This document shows positions 9,166 to 18,224 of a DNA stretch of 64,000 nucleotides, in pieces. Every line of letters begins with the position of its first letter. The first letter of the stretch is position 1. Source of the stretch: Pleurocapsa minor HA4230-MV1 (GTDB lineage Bacteria; Cyanobacteriota; Cyanobacteriia; Cyanobacteriales; Xenococcaceae); NCBI GenBank assembly GCA_019359095.1, contig JAHHHZ010000020.1, positions 62,001 to 126,000 on the forward strand. Reading direction: 5' to 3'. The notes below the pieces were generated by a model. It was not told the origin of the DNA. It did not search any database and worked only from the letters and a program-made list of their open reading frames with translations. Both the position numbers and the translations under genes were made by a program.

Positions 9166-10185
9166 TCAATCTTCATACCAACTCGATCGCCAAGCAGCCT
9201 GTGCCTCAATTATCGCCAGTTCTTGTTGAATTGCTTGATATTGACTACCAAGTTTTTTCACTTTGCTCATCAGGTTACGGATTTGACCCCGTTTGGCATT
9301 TAAAAGATGGTCGGTAAATTCTACTTCTGCTAAACGTAAACGTAACAGGCTGATTTGCAGCGATTTTTTACCTGACTTAGATTTTTTACTTTTGTCACTT
9401 TCAATTGTCAAATTCATCACATGAGGAATTTGAGGCGGCTGGGAATTATTTCTCATGCCTTTTGCCACATCTGCCTGCATTGCCACATCAATCACTTTAT
9501 TTGGCAGGCGATCGGGAATAATTTTCGACTCTTGAAGAAGCTGATTAACTTTCTTAGAAGTTTCATCTAGAGTTTTTTTAATTTCCCGTTCAATCTGCTG
9601 ATGCCATAAGATTAGATGTTCAGGGTTCTCAAAGTCTATCTGTTTCTTGAATACTCCTTGGGTCAAATTTTCTAGCTCTAGCTCATCATCTAAGTTAACA
9701 TCGATAGAATTAGGATCGATCGCAATCAATTCAATATCTTCTAGGTTTTCGATATTTTCAAGATTGGCTATTTCGGCTCTAATTAATTCCAAGTCGTTCT
9801 CAGCTAAAGTATTTTCCGCTTCTCCTTCTCGCCGTTTTGGCTTAGGTAATTTTTTAATTAACTCCGCCATCAAATTCAGTTCCGAGGGTTTTGACTCTAG
9901 TTCTTTTTGAGCGATAATTTCAGTCAGTTTTGGCTTGAGATCGAGACTAAGCTGCCTTAGTTTTTGCTGTAAATCTTGCTTGGCACTCAAAGACAAATCA
10001 ATAAATGATTGGGGATAAAGTTGAGTACAAATTTGATAGCAAGCTAAAATTAGCTGCTGCTTGAGGGAATGACTTAAAAGGTCTAGATAGCTGCCATGTA
10101 GCTCCTCAAGTTCAGTCGCGATTTCGGCTACTTGTGATGTTAAATTTTCGAGGTTTTGCTTTACTTGCTGAATCGATTTTGTCAT
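9166..10185 (-). CDS. Conserved hypothetical coiled-coil protein
   Basis: A 339-residue charged protein with no signal peptide. Long heptad-like stretches occupy about residues 1-40 and 285-330 (AEVEFTDHLLNAKRGQIRNL), with a Leu/Glu-rich middle (NLENIENLEDIELIAID). A central segment reads FENPEHLILWHQQIEREIK. There is no enzyme motif. It may be a structural or partner-binding protein; I assign no function. The opposite-strand reading frames here are codon-bias shadows. Confidence 0.75.
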   Translation of the reverse strand: MTKSIQQVKQNLENLTSQVAEIATELEELHGSYLDLLSHSLKQQLILACYQICTQLYPQSFIDLSLSAKQDLQQKLRQLSLDLKPKLTEIIAQKELESKPSELNLMAELIKKLPKPKRREGEAENTLAENDLELIRAEIANLENIENLEDIELIAIDPNSIDVNLDDELELENLTQGVFKKQIDFENPEHLILWHQQIEREIKKTLDETSKKVNQLLQESKIIPDRLPNKVIDVAMQADVAKGMRNNSQPPQIPHVMNLTIESDKSKKSKSGKKSLQISLLRLRLAEVEFTDHLLNAKRGQIRNLMSKVKKLGSQYQAIQQELAIIEAQAAWRSSWYED

Positions 10186-10251
10186 CCTATGTTTTAAATA
10201 TATTCACGGACAGATGATTAAGAATGAAAGCAACCTTGTAATGCTTAGCTA

Positions 10252-10324
10252 GTTTATCCTAAAGGACGACGCGCAGCTAGTCCTAAAGGATAAACTTCGC
10301 AAATGCTTTAGCATACACTTCGTT
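10252..10324. repeat. Dispersed TCCTTTAGGA-type repeat, copy 2 (reversed)
   Basis: The reverse complement of this stretch matches 23222-23290 closely: GTATGCTAAAGCATTTGCG, then TTATCCTTTAGGACTAGCT, then GCGTCGTCCTTTAGGA. It lies in the gap upstream of the coiled-coil gene and downstream of tsf, both minus strand. Confidence 0.75.
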
Positions 10325-10449
10325 ATCTTAATTCTATCTTTTGAAAAAAGCAAAAGTCGTAGAACAATTATTAAACCAGATGGGTATCTTAATTTAATAT
10401 AGTCTACGACTTGTAAGATGGTAATTTGTTGCCAAGAATTTATTTTGCT

Positions 10450-11109
10450 CTATTTCTGTCCTGTTTGAGCAGCCACTTCCTCAGCAAAGTTAGATTCTAC
10501 TTTTTCAATCCCTTCTCCCATGACAAAGCGGACGAAACGACGCACCTGAATATTTTCTCCCAACTGAGATATACTCTGTTTGACTAATTCTTCGACAGTA
10601 ATGCTTTGGTCACGAATATAGGGTTGAGGTAACAAAGCAATTTCGTTTAAACGCTTGTCGATTCTACCAGTAACAATTTTTTCTTTAATATTATCTGGTT
10701 TACCGTCTAGGTCATCTCGACCCATTTCAATCTCTTTTTCCTTCGCGACAGTATCTTCAGGAATATCATCAACCCTGACAAATTCTACGTTAGGACAAGC
10801 AGCAATTTGCATGGCAATATTTTTGACTAGTTCTTGGAATTCTTCGCGACGTGCGACAAAATCTGTTTCGCAGTTCACTTCTACCAATACGCCGATTCTT
10901 CCGCCAGTATGAATGTAGCTTTCTACCAATCCTTCGGCAGCAACACGACCTTGTTTTTTATCAGCAGAAATAGTTCCTTTCTGACGCAACCATTCGATCG
11001 CTTTAGTCATGTCGCCTTCATTCTCGGTCAAGGCTTTTTTACAATCCATCATCCCCGCGCCAGTTTTTTCGCGAAGTTCTTTGACTACTTTTGCCGATAT
11101 AGTTGCCAT
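10450..11109 (-). CDS. tsf: Translation elongation factor Ts
   Basis: A 219-residue guanine nucleotide exchange factor for EF-Tu. The N-terminal UBA-like module reads [19 protein letters not shown], followed by the core motif [14 protein letters not shown] that contacts EF-Tu. It is the short cyanobacterial/chloroplast form with a single core subdomain plus the C-terminal module. It follows rpsB on the same strand after a 290 bp gap, the usual rpsB-tsf order. Confidence 0.97.
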   Translation of the reverse strand: MATISAKVVKELREKTGAGMMDCKKALTENEGDMTKAIEWLRQKGTISADKKQGRVAAEGLVESYIHTGGRIGVLVEVNCETDFVARREEFQELVKNIAMQIAACPNVEFVRVDDIPEDTVAKEKEIEMGRDDLDGKPDNIKEKIVTGRIDKRLNEIALLPQPYIRDQSITVEELVKQSISQLGENIQVRRFVRFVMGEGIEKVESNFAEEVAAQTGQK

Positions 11110-11229
11110 ATTTTTCTGTTTTAATTTAGTTTTAGTGACGACAAAATAATTTTAAATTATGTTGGCAGAAGCTCGAATCATTGATTAGCTAAGATCTATT
11201 TCTCTCCTTCTTGGAGTACGTAAATTAAC

Positions 11230-11341
11230 TAGCAGCTAGTTTTTATTCGCTGCTAAAAATAAAACAGGTAACTTCAGCCTACAAATCTAACTTTAGATGA
11301 TTCAGGACTTACACAATTAAAAGCATAGATTAATGTGTAAG
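11230..11341 (-). promoter_or_regulatory. Hairpins between rpsB and tsf
   Basis: Two inverted repeats lie in the rpsB-tsf gap: CTTACACA (11308-11315) with TGTGTAAG (11334-11341), extendable by TTAA, and TAGCAGC (11230-11236) with GCTGCTA (11249-11255). Neither is followed by a strong T run in the minus direction. They could attenuate or stabilise the rpsB-tsf message; this is inference. Confidence 0.4.
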
Positions 11342-11399
11342 CCCTGTAAATGTCGAAACTAGTCTCGACTCCCTAGCAATTTAGTTAGTGAAGTAAAGT

Positions 11400-12203
11400 C
11401 TATTCTTCGCTATCAGCGTCTACTTCCTCTTCAAATTCTTCTACTTCATCTTCTGCGCCAGGATAGTCATCTAGATCGACTCCTTCTTCTAGCTCATCAT
11501 AATCATCCTGATTATCTGGCTGACCATGACGACCTTCGTATATAGCGTCTGCTAATTTGCCAACAATTAGCTTAATTGAGCGAATAGCATCATCATTAGC
11601 AGGAATTGCCACATCTGCTACTAGAGGATCGCAGTTGGTATCTAAGAGGGAAACCACGGGAATACCTAGTTTTTGACATTCAGCGATCGCATTATGTTCG
11701 CGCTTTTGGTCAATAATTACTACAATATCAGGCACTTTTCGCATCATTTTGATGCCACCTAAATATTTTTGTAACTTGCCCATTTCACGACGCAATACAG
11801 ACGCTTCTTTCTTCGGTCTTCTGTCTAAAGCACCAGTTTCTTCCAGATTTTCGATTTCTTTGAGTCTTTCTACTCTAGTTTTAATGGTTTCCCAGTTGGT
11901 TAACATTCCACCCAACCATCTTTGGTTGACGTAGTAAGCACCACAACGAGACGCTTCTTGAGCAATAATACCTGCTGCTTGGCGTTTTGTACCCACAAAT
12001 AAAACCCGCTTACCTCGCTCTGAAGATGAGCGCATATAGTCGTAAGCTTCTTCCATTAACTGCGCTGTTTGCACCAAGTCAATGATATGTACACCGTTGC
12101 GGGCAGTATAGATGTACTGAGACATCCGAGGATTCCAACGACGGGTCTGATGACCGAAGTGAACCCCCGATTCTAAAAGTTCTGCGAGAGAAACTACTGG
12201 CAT
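11400..12203 (-). CDS. rpsB: 30S ribosomal protein S2
   Basis: A 267-residue S2 protein. Conserved signatures are [17 protein letters not shown] near the N-terminus and [13 protein letters not shown] near residue 190. The last ~35 residues are very acidic ([16 protein letters not shown]), a species-specific tail not needed for the fold. A strong Shine-Dalgarno (AAGGAG) precedes the ATG. It is first in the rpsB-tsf pair. Confidence 0.97.
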   Translation of the reverse strand: MPVVSLAELLESGVHFGHQTRRWNPRMSQYIYTARNGVHIIDLVQTAQLMEEAYDYMRSSSERGKRVLFVGTKRQAAGIIAQEASRCGAYYVNQRWLGGMLTNWETIKTRVERLKEIENLEETGALDRRPKKEASVLRREMGKLQKYLGGIKMMRKVPDIVVIIDQKREHNAIAECQKLGIPVVSLLDTNCDPLVADVAIPANDDAIRSIKLIVGKLADAIYEGRHGQPDNQDDYDELEEGVDLDDYPGAEDEVEEFEEEVDADSEE

Positions 12204-12360
12204 ATTATTTTTTACTCCTTCGGGTTAATCCTCCATTCAGGGACATTTTTAATCAAGATTTAATCAAGCTAAAAACACCCGAAAACCTGAATGTGTGAAT
12301 TGTTTATTTTGCGTATACTAGTCTAGCACTATAAGCTCTTGATAGACCTACAGGCTTCAA

Positions 12361-12447
12361 AAAAACTTATAGCTGCGGACGCTACCACGTCCCAGTCGTC
12401 TTACGACGATCTGCGCTAAGCGCTGCGCTTGTAGCTTACAGCTTTTT
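12361..12447. repeat. Hairpin-rich intergenic segment upstream of the BlaI-type gene
   Basis: An 87 bp GC-rich island in AT-rich DNA. It contains the stem GTCGT-CTT-ACGAC, the palindrome GCGCTAAGCGC, and loosely inverted ends (AAAAACTTATAGC and GCTTACAGCTTTTT). The composition and palindromes suggest a dispersed repeat, but I found no second copy in the window. Confidence 0.35.
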
Positions 12448-12486
12448 GGTAGAATTTAAGCAGATTGTTACATCACAGTATAGTTA

Positions 12487-12909
12487 ATGGCATCATTACC
12501 TCAATATCGACCCAAAAAGTTGTCTCTAGGCCCTTTAGAAGCGGAAATACTGGAGATAATCTGGGATTTAAAAGTAGCGACAGTTAAAAACGTCCATGAG
12601 CGAATTCTACAAGATCCTGAACGCGAACTTGCCTATACTTCAGTAACTACAGTGATACAGCGATTAACCAGTAAAGGCTGGCTTAAGTGCAGCAAGAAAG
12701 GAAAAGCTTTTTCTTGGCAGCCTTTGATCTCACGGGAACAAGCCCAGGTATTACGCTCTTTTGAGCAGCTTAATGGTTTTTTAGCGGTTAGCAATCCAGA
12801 TGTGGTGGCAGCTTTTGCCGATAGCCTGGATACTGCTAGTTTGCAACAAATAGAAGCGATCGCATCTCGCCTTAATAATATTCGTCGTCAAAGAGAGGAG
12901 CAAAGCTAA
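12487..12909 (+). CDS. BlaI/MecI/CopY-family transcriptional repressor
   Basis: A 140-residue winged-helix repressor. The N-terminal DNA-binding region reads LGPLEAEILEIIWDL and TSVTTVIQRLTSKGWL, typical of the BlaI fold; the C-terminus is the dimerisation part. The family represses operons from dyad sites and is released by proteolysis triggered by a BlaR1-type metalloprotease. Its stop overlaps the start of such a peptidase gene in TAATG, so the pair is coupled. There is no beta-lactamase in the window, so the regulated process is unknown. Confidence 0.9.
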   Translation: MASLPQYRPKKLSLGPLEAEILEIIWDLKVATVKNVHERILQDPERELAYTSVTTVIQRLTSKGWLKCSKKGKAFSWQPLISREQAQVLRSFEQLNGFLAVSNPDVVAAFADSLDTASLQQIEAIASRLNNIRRQREEQS

Positions 12910-13748
12910 TGCATTTGCTAACAATTTTAACCGTCGTCATTCTGGCGGTAATCATCCGTTATCAATCAACTCCTTCCCTGGGAGAATGGTCACAACGTTG
13001 GTATAGAACCTTATTTCTGTTTTGTTTTCCTGGCTTACTGCTGCTAACTACGGCAATTACCGTGCTGTACATGGGTTGTCATGGGGCGATGTTGGGAGTG
13101 GAAGCTGGTTCTGTGGGCTGTTTTATTTCAGGTGGTTTAATCCTATTTGCCACTGGTTCTTTGCTTAAACTAGCTGTTCAAGGCGATCGCTCGATTTGCC
13201 AAGTTCGGAAGTATCCCCAACAAGTCGTAGAAAATACCACAGCGAGAATTTTAGAGTTTGATTTACCCTACAGCGCTCAGATTGGTTTCTGGAAATCAGA
13301 ATTAGTGATTAGCAGGGGTTTATTGACAACTTTGGATCGCGAACACCTAGCAGCAGTAATTGCTCATGAACAGGCTCATGTAGAATATCGCGATACTTTT
13401 TGGTTTTTCTGGTTAGGTTGGATTCGCTCTTTTAGCTTTTGGCTACCTAATACAGAAATTTTATGGCATGAATTGCTATTGCTCAGAGAGCTAAGAGCAG
13501 ACCGAAAAGCAGCCGAATCAGTCGATTTTCTGTTGCTAGCGGAATCTTTATTAGCAGTAGCGAAAGCTCCTCTAGAAGCTCCTGTCTGGTGTGCTGGCTT
13601 AAATGATGCTCAAATTGGCGATCGCCTTCAAGAAAGAATTGACTCTCTGTTAAACCAAACTGAATCTGTTCCTGATAATCGTTGGCAGAATTGGAGTTGG
13701 TTATGTTTGCTAATTATGCCTTTATTGACTATTCCGCTGCATTATTAA
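12909..13748 (+). CDS. M56-family (BlaR1-like) membrane metallopeptidase
   Basis: A 279-residue integral membrane protease. It has an N-terminal hydrophobic segment (LLTILTVVILAVII), two more near residues 30-85, the zinc motif HEQAH (within VIAHEQAHVEY) and a final C-terminal segment (LCLLIMPLLTIPL). There is no extracellular penicillin-binding sensor domain, unlike true BlaR1. It likely cleaves or controls the preceding BlaI-type repressor, by analogy. The minimal form of this pair is common in cyanobacteria. Confidence 0.88.
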   Translation: MHLLTILTVVILAVIIRYQSTPSLGEWSQRWYRTLFLFCFPGLLLLTTAITVLYMGCHGAMLGVEAGSVGCFISGGLILFATGSLLKLAVQGDRSICQVRKYPQQVVENTTARILEFDLPYSAQIGFWKSELVISRGLLTTLDREHLAAVIAHEQAHVEYRDTFWFFWLGWIRSFSFWLPNTEILWHELLLLRELRADRKAAESVDFLLLAESLLAVAKAPLEAPVWCAGLNDAQIGDRLQERIDSLLNQTESVPDNRWQNWSWLCLLIMPLLTIPLHY

Positions 13749-13834
13749 TTACATTTCATGATTATTTAAGGGCGAATGACTATTTGCCCCGACGAGTAAT
13801 TTTGAGTGATCGCGATCGCTCTAACTGAAAAACC

Positions 13835-14857
13835 CTAGTTGAAAGATAATGTTCCGTCTCCCGATACGACTTGACCAATTTGGAAGGCGGTAATGTTTTT
13901 TACTTTCAACCAGTCTAAAACAGACTGAGTTTGAGCTGGCGGAACTATAACCACAAAGCCAATGCCCATATTAAAAGTATTAAACATCGCTTCTGATTCA
14001 ATCTGACCTGCTTGGGCTAACCAATTAAAAATAGGCGGAATTATCCAGCTATCCTGCTTTACTTCAATCGACTGTCCTTGATTTAGACAACGAGGTAAAT
14101 TTTCTGGTAAACCACCACCAGTAATATGCGCCATGCTGTGAACTTCAATCTCCGTCTTGAGCAATTCTAAGATCGGTTGGACATAAATTTGCGTGGGCGT
14201 AATTAACTCTGCACCCAGACTATTACCGTTAAACATTTCAGGAGTATCTGAATAAGAATAGCCTCCTGTTTCAATAATCTTCCGTACTAGGCTAAAACCA
14301 TTACTATGAAGCCCTGCACTGGCTATACCAATCGCCACATCGCCAATTTGCACCCGTGAGCCATCCAGTAGCTTGCTTTTCTCCACTACGCCGACACAAA
14401 AGCCTGCTAGGTCATATTCCCCTAACTGATAAAACCCAGGCATTTCTGCCGTTTCTCCCCCCAAAAGAGCGCAACCGCTAAGACGACACCCTTGGGCAAT
14501 TCCTTTGACTACTTCCGCTAGCTGTTGTGAGTTGAGTTTGCCTGTGGCTAAATAATCCAAAAAAAATAAAGGCTCTGCGCCAGAGGTCAAAATATCATTG
14601 ACGCACATTGCCACCAGGTCAATACCTACAGTATCGTGGCGATTAGTTTCTTGGGCAATTTTCAGCTTAGTCCCCACTCCATCTGTCCCTGAAACCAAGA
14701 CGGGTTGTTGATAGCCTGATGGCATCTGAAAATAACCACCAAAACCACCTAAGCCACCCAAAACCTCTGGTCGATTGGTGCTTTCAACATCTTGACGAAT
14801 TTGACTAACGAAAGAGCGTCCTGCTTCGACATCAACACCAGCGTCTTTATAGTCCAT
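13835..14857 (-). CDS. purM: Phosphoribosylformylglycinamidine cyclo-ligase
   Basis: A 340-residue enzyme of purine synthesis that closes the imidazole ring of AIR using ATP. Visible are the N-terminal [13 protein letters not shown], the catalytic and nucleotide-binding regions [12 protein letters not shown] and [12 protein letters not shown], and [13 protein letters not shown]. The length is normal for PurM. It stands alone, convergent with the M56 peptidase gene. Confidence 0.97.
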   Translation of the reverse strand: MDYKDAGVDVEAGRSFVSQIRQDVESTNRPEVLGGLGGFGGYFQMPSGYQQPVLVSGTDGVGTKLKIAQETNRHDTVGIDLVAMCVNDILTSGAEPLFFLDYLATGKLNSQQLAEVVKGIAQGCRLSGCALLGGETAEMPGFYQLGEYDLAGFCVGVVEKSKLLDGSRVQIGDVAIGIASAGLHSNGFSLVRKIIETGGYSYSDTPEMFNGNSLGAELITPTQIYVQPILELLKTEIEVHSMAHITGGGLPENLPRCLNQGQSIEVKQDSWIIPPIFNWLAQAGQIESEAMFNTFNMGIGFVVIVPPAQTQSVLDWLKVKNITAFQIGQVVSGDGTLSFN

Positions 14858-15273
14858 AAATCTAATTGCCCAACCAAAAATAACTACTCTTGCCGTCTAG
14901 AAATATTAGACCAGAAATGTTGTTGCTTGAGCAAATGATAATTTAATTAGCGATCGCGAACCGTGAGCTTTGCCCAATCGCCTTGACTTGCCAATTAACC
15001 ATACTAACAAGAATTTAGCAGTAAATCGAGACTTAATTGATTAATAAATATACCAATATAGCTTTCTAGTTCTTTTTCCGATTTTTACCTTTTTTATATT
15101 TAGAATAACCATGATTTCTAATTTGAATCAGCCAAAATTTTGCAACTACTTTAAGTGGTTGTGGTTTTTTAGCTTAAATTAGTCAATCTTAATCTGAATG
15201 CAAATATTAAAAAACCATATAAATTTGCTTCAAGAAAAATACCACTATATATAACTTTCAATTTCTACAGGTA
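14858..15273. other. Intergenic region between purM and the RlpA-like gene
   Basis: About 415 AT-rich bases between divergent genes; it should hold both promoters. One HIP1 octamer lies near 14950. I see no gene, clear promoter box or repeat. Confidence 0.4.
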
Positions 15274-15858
15274 ATGTTTAACAAATCAAAATATGGCAAG
15301 CTAGTTGCAATTACAGCATTCTTGTCTGTCGCTAATGTATTATTAAACAGCTCGATTGTCACGGCACAAGTGAATAACAGAAAAAAAAGATTGCCAATAA
15401 AAATATCTACTTTGAATACTGTTAAAAAACAAGCAATCAGCCAAAATCTATTTTTTCCTAAAAGTTCCAATCATCAGAATACAAAAAAAGCTAGAGAACA
15501 AGATCACTCTAAAATATCTAAAAATAGGCAAATAATCTTATCAGAAGACCAACTTTTAATCGCTAATTCTGTTAACGGGAATGCATCTTGGTATGGCCCT
15601 GGGTTTGATGGTCGTTTAACTGCTAATGGTGAAACATTCGATCAGCAAGAGATGACCGCTGCTCATCCTGATTTAAAATTTGGGACAAAAGTTAAAGTTA
15701 CAAATTTACAAAATGGTCGCTCAGTAGTAGTCAGAATTAACGATCGCGGGCCTTTTATTCGCGATCGCATCATCGATTTATCTGCTGCTGCTGCTCGTGC
15801 TTTAAACATGATGAGTTCGGGAGTCGCACCAGTAAGACTTACTATTTTAGGACAATAA
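15274..15858 (+). CDS. RlpA-like double-psi beta-barrel protein, exported
   Basis: A 194-residue protein with a basic/hydrophobic N-terminal signal ([18 protein letters not shown]) ending near SSIVTAQ. A basic linker leads to a C-terminal RlpA double-psi barrel from about residue 107: [44 protein letters not shown] and [12 protein letters not shown]. RlpA proteins are septal or envelope lytic transglycosylases or cell-wall binders; cyanobacterial members often have this layout. There is no SPOR domain, so peptidoglycan targeting must differ from E. coli RlpA. A mobile repeat follows directly. Confidence 0.9.
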   Translation: MFNKSKYGKLVAITAFLSVANVLLNSSIVTAQVNNRKKRLPIKISTLNTVKKQAISQNLFFPKSSNHQNTKKAREQDHSKISKNRQIILSEDQLLIANSVNGNASWYGPGFDGRLTANGETFDQQEMTAAHPDLKFGTKVKVTNLQNGRSVVVRINDRGPFIRDRIIDLSAAAARALNMMSSGVAPVRLTILGQ

Positions 15859-15885
15859 TAAAAATCAGAAGTCAGAAGAGAAAGA

Positions 15886-16019
15886 CAGGGCTATTTCGTT
15901 CTAACTGTAGTGAACCAAGAAATAAATTTCTTGGCTTAAAATCAAAGTCCGTTTAAACGGACTTAATCTACTTAGACAGAGAATTTATTCTCTGGATATA
16001 TGAGAATGAAATAGCCCTG
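15886..16019. mobile_element. MITE-like element, copy A (134 bp, 9-bp target duplication)
   Basis: The ends are inverted: CAGGGCTATTTCGTTCT at the left and its near complement at the right (AGAATGAAATAGCCCTG). The element is flanked by perfect 9-bp direct repeats AGAGAAAGA (15877-15885 and 16020-16028), a target-site duplication. Inside are three self-complementary blocks in a row: CCAAGAAATAAATTTCTTGG, AAGTCCGTTTAAACGGACTT and CAGAGAATAAATTCTCTG. It has no coding capacity. A second copy in reverse orientation lies at 25033-25161. The parent transposase is unknown. Confidence 0.88.
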
Positions 16020-16118
16020 AGAGAAAGATAGTTTTAAACTATCTAATTTGATCTTGATAGAGTCGAAAATTGCCAAATAGCTGATAATAGGTAATTGCTC
16101 ACTGCTTACTGAATAATC

Positions 16119-17663
16119 ATGGTGCTTTTGTTACGGACGATTTCTGAACTGCGCTCCCATTTAAAGGCTTATCGCCAGGCAAATCAAGGCACAATCGGTT
16201 TAGTGCCGACAATGGGAGCATTGCACCAGGGACACTTAAGTCTAATTAAAAAGGCGATCGCCGAAAATAGTTTAGTAGTAGTGAGCATCTTTGTAAATCC
16301 CTTGCAGTTTGCACCTACAGAAGATTTGGCTAGCTATCCCCGACAGTGGGAATTAGACTTAAAACTCTGTGAATCAATGGGAGTAGATCTAGTTTTTGCT
16401 CCCTCCCCTGAAGAGATGAATAGTAGGGGAGATACTAGTGCTTTAAATAATACGACTACAGTAGTTCCACCTCAAAGCATGACTCAGGTGCTATGTGGTA
16501 AATATCGTCCCGATCACTTTACGGGAGTTGCCACGATTGTTACTCAGTTATTTAATCTGATCCAGCCAGATCGGGCTTATTTTGGGCAAAAAGACGCACA
16601 ACAGCTAGCAATTATCCAGCGTCTAGCCCAAGACTTAAATATCCCTGTGGTAATTGTTCCCTGTCCAATTATTCGCAAACCATCGGGACTGGCATTAAGC
16701 TCACGCAATCAATATTTAACTGAGTTAGAGAAAGAACAGGCTGCTAAAATCTATCACAGTTTACACCAGGCAAAACTAGCCTTTACTCAAGGAGAAATTA
16801 ACGCCACAGCTTTAACTAATTTAGTCAGACAAGAATTAGCAGCCACAGAAGAAGTTAAAATTCAATACGTTGAGCTAGTCGATCCTCTCAGTCTGCAATC
16901 AATTGAACAGATTAAGCAGACTGGATTACTGGCGATCGCTGTTTATCTTGGTTCTACTCGTTTAATTGATAATATCGTGTTGCAAAAACGTCAGCCTATT
17001 ATTGCTATTGATGGCCCCGCAGGCGCTGGAAAATCTACCGTTACTCGTTCTTTAGCCCATCAGTTAGGATTACTGTATCTGGATACAGGAGCAATGTATC
17101 GTGCGGTCACTTGGTTAGTCATGGAGTCGGGAATTGCCCTTGATGACCATCAGGCGATCGCTAATTTACTCCAAGATCTAGACTTAAAATTAACTTCTCC
17201 CAGTAGCATGGATTTACCCACCATCGTTCATATCAACGGACAAGAAGTAACTACGGCTATTCGTACTTTAGAAGTTACGGCAAATGTATCGGCGATCGCT
17301 GCTCAAGCTGCGGTGAGAGAAAAGTTAGTGCAAATGCAGCAGCAATGGGGAGAAAAAGGAGGCTTAATTGCCGAAGGACGAGATATTGGTACGAATGTCT
17401 TTCCTGATGCCGAATTAAAAATATTTTTGACCGCAACACCCGCAGAAAGAGCTAGAAGACGTTTACCAGATTTACAAGCTCAAGGTATCAATGATATTGA
17501 TCTTAAACAGTTAGAGCAAGATATTCAACGCAGAGATGAACAAGATAGCAATCGGGCGATCGCACCTTTGAAAAAAGCCGATGATGCGATCGAGCTAATC
17601 AGCGATAATCTCAGCATTGATGAGGTAATTAAAACAATTATGGATTTATATCGACAAATTTAG
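16119..17663 (+). CDS. panC/cmk: Bifunctional pantothenate synthetase / cytidylate kinase
   Basis: A 514-residue fusion typical of cyanobacteria. Residues 1 to about 285 are PanC, joining pantoate and beta-alanine with ATP: PTMGALHQGHLSLI holds the HIGH-type site and GLALSSRNQYL the KMSKS-like loop. From about residue 290 to the end is cytidylate kinase: the P-loop IAIDGPAGAGKST, the CMP site LDTGAMYRAVTW and AEGRDIGTNVFPDA. The fusion joins coenzyme A and pyrimidine nucleotide steps in one polypeptide. There is no frameshift at the junction. Confidence 0.97.
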   Translation: MVLLLRTISELRSHLKAYRQANQGTIGLVPTMGALHQGHLSLIKKAIAENSLVVVSIFVNPLQFAPTEDLASYPRQWELDLKLCESMGVDLVFAPSPEEMNSRGDTSALNNTTTVVPPQSMTQVLCGKYRPDHFTGVATIVTQLFNLIQPDRAYFGQKDAQQLAIIQRLAQDLNIPVVIVPCPIIRKPSGLALSSRNQYLTELEKEQAAKIYHSLHQAKLAFTQGEINATALTNLVRQELAATEEVKIQYVELVDPLSLQSIEQIKQTGLLAIAVYLGSTRLIDNIVLQKRQPIIAIDGPAGAGKSTVTRSLAHQLGLLYLDTGAMYRAVTWLVMESGIALDDHQAIANLLQDLDLKLTSPSSMDLPTIVHINGQEVTTAIRTLEVTANVSAIAAQAAVREKLVQMQQQWGEKGGLIAEGRDIGTNVFPDAELKIFLTATPAERARRRLPDLQAQGINDIDLKQLEQDIQRRDEQDSNRAIAPLKKADDAIELISDNLSIDEVIKTIMDLYRQI

Positions 17664-17670
17664 TTAATAA

Positions 17671-18174
17671 TCATCTGATTAACGGTAATAAACTAAATTC
17701 TTGACGTATTTCTAAAAGAGAGCGATTGAGCAAAAATTCATAATCGAGAAAAGGGTAATATTTTCTTGTACCACGAGTCTTAAACCAGATAACGATAACT
17801 TCTGGTAGTAATCGCGGTAATACGAACAAAATTGAACTATACAGCCATAATCCATGCTGTTTAATTAGGTCATCATACATAATGTCGATTGCTGGTCTAA
17901 TTTTGGGGTCTTTGCGAGTGTTTAGATAATCGCTGAATTTAAAATCACTCGTCCAAAAGCTCAATGGTAATAACTTAATTTCGTCATACATATTGGTGTC
18001 GCAACCCAAAACAATATGAGTAATATCATGTGCCAACAAAATTTGAGCAAATTCTGGAGGCAGTTTTCTAGGATCGGTAATATTAGAATTGATCGCGTAA
18101 TACTCTTCTAATCCTTGCTGTAAAGTCTGGGTGCTATGTTTATTGAGGTACTTAGGCAGGGAACGTTTAATCAT
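17671..18174 (-). CDS. Coq4-family-like protein
   Basis: A 167-residue protein carrying the COQ4 metal-site signature exactly: H49-D50-x-x-H53 followed by 11 residues and E65 (HDITHIVLGCDTNMYDE). The C-terminal half includes a hydrophobic stretch (SSILFVLPRLLPEVIVIWF) that could lie against a membrane. Coq4 acts in ubiquinone head-group chemistry in other organisms; cyanobacteria make plastoquinone instead, so the substrate here is open. It is divergent from a TetR gene across a 50-base gap with a dyad, so that regulator probably controls it. It is shorter than eukaryotic Coq4 (about 220-260 aa). Confidence 0.75.
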   Translation of the reverse strand: MIKRSLPKYLNKHSTQTLQQGLEEYYAINSNITDPRKLPPEFAQILLAHDITHIVLGCDTNMYDEIKLLPLSFWTSDFKFSDYLNTRKDPKIRPAIDIMYDDLIKQHGLWLYSSILFVLPRLLPEVIVIWFKTRGTRKYYPFLDYEFLLNRSLLEIRQEFSLLPLIR

Positions 18175-18184
18175 AATTCCATTG

Positions 18185-18208
18185 TTACGATACGATACTG
18201 TTTCGTAA
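18185..18208. promoter_or_regulatory. Probable TetR operator between the divergent coq4-like and tetR genes
   Basis: An inverted repeat, TTACGA-N12-TCGTAA, with 9 of 12 positions of each half matching, fills the 50-base gap between the two start codons. Position and size suit a TetR-family operator that controls both genes and the regulator itself. Binding is inferred. Confidence 0.6.
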
Positions 18209-18224
18209 TTTTATAATAACACCT

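Noticed and set aside
9647-9910. Plus-strand Ser/Phe-rich open frame opposite the coiled-coil gene
   Set aside because: The Ser-rich run is the complement of Glu/Leu codons in the real coiled-coil gene.
12446-12486. A BlaI operator just before the repressor gene
   Set aside because: Only a weak TTACA...TATA dyad is visible; it does not match the TACA-TGTA pattern well enough to list.
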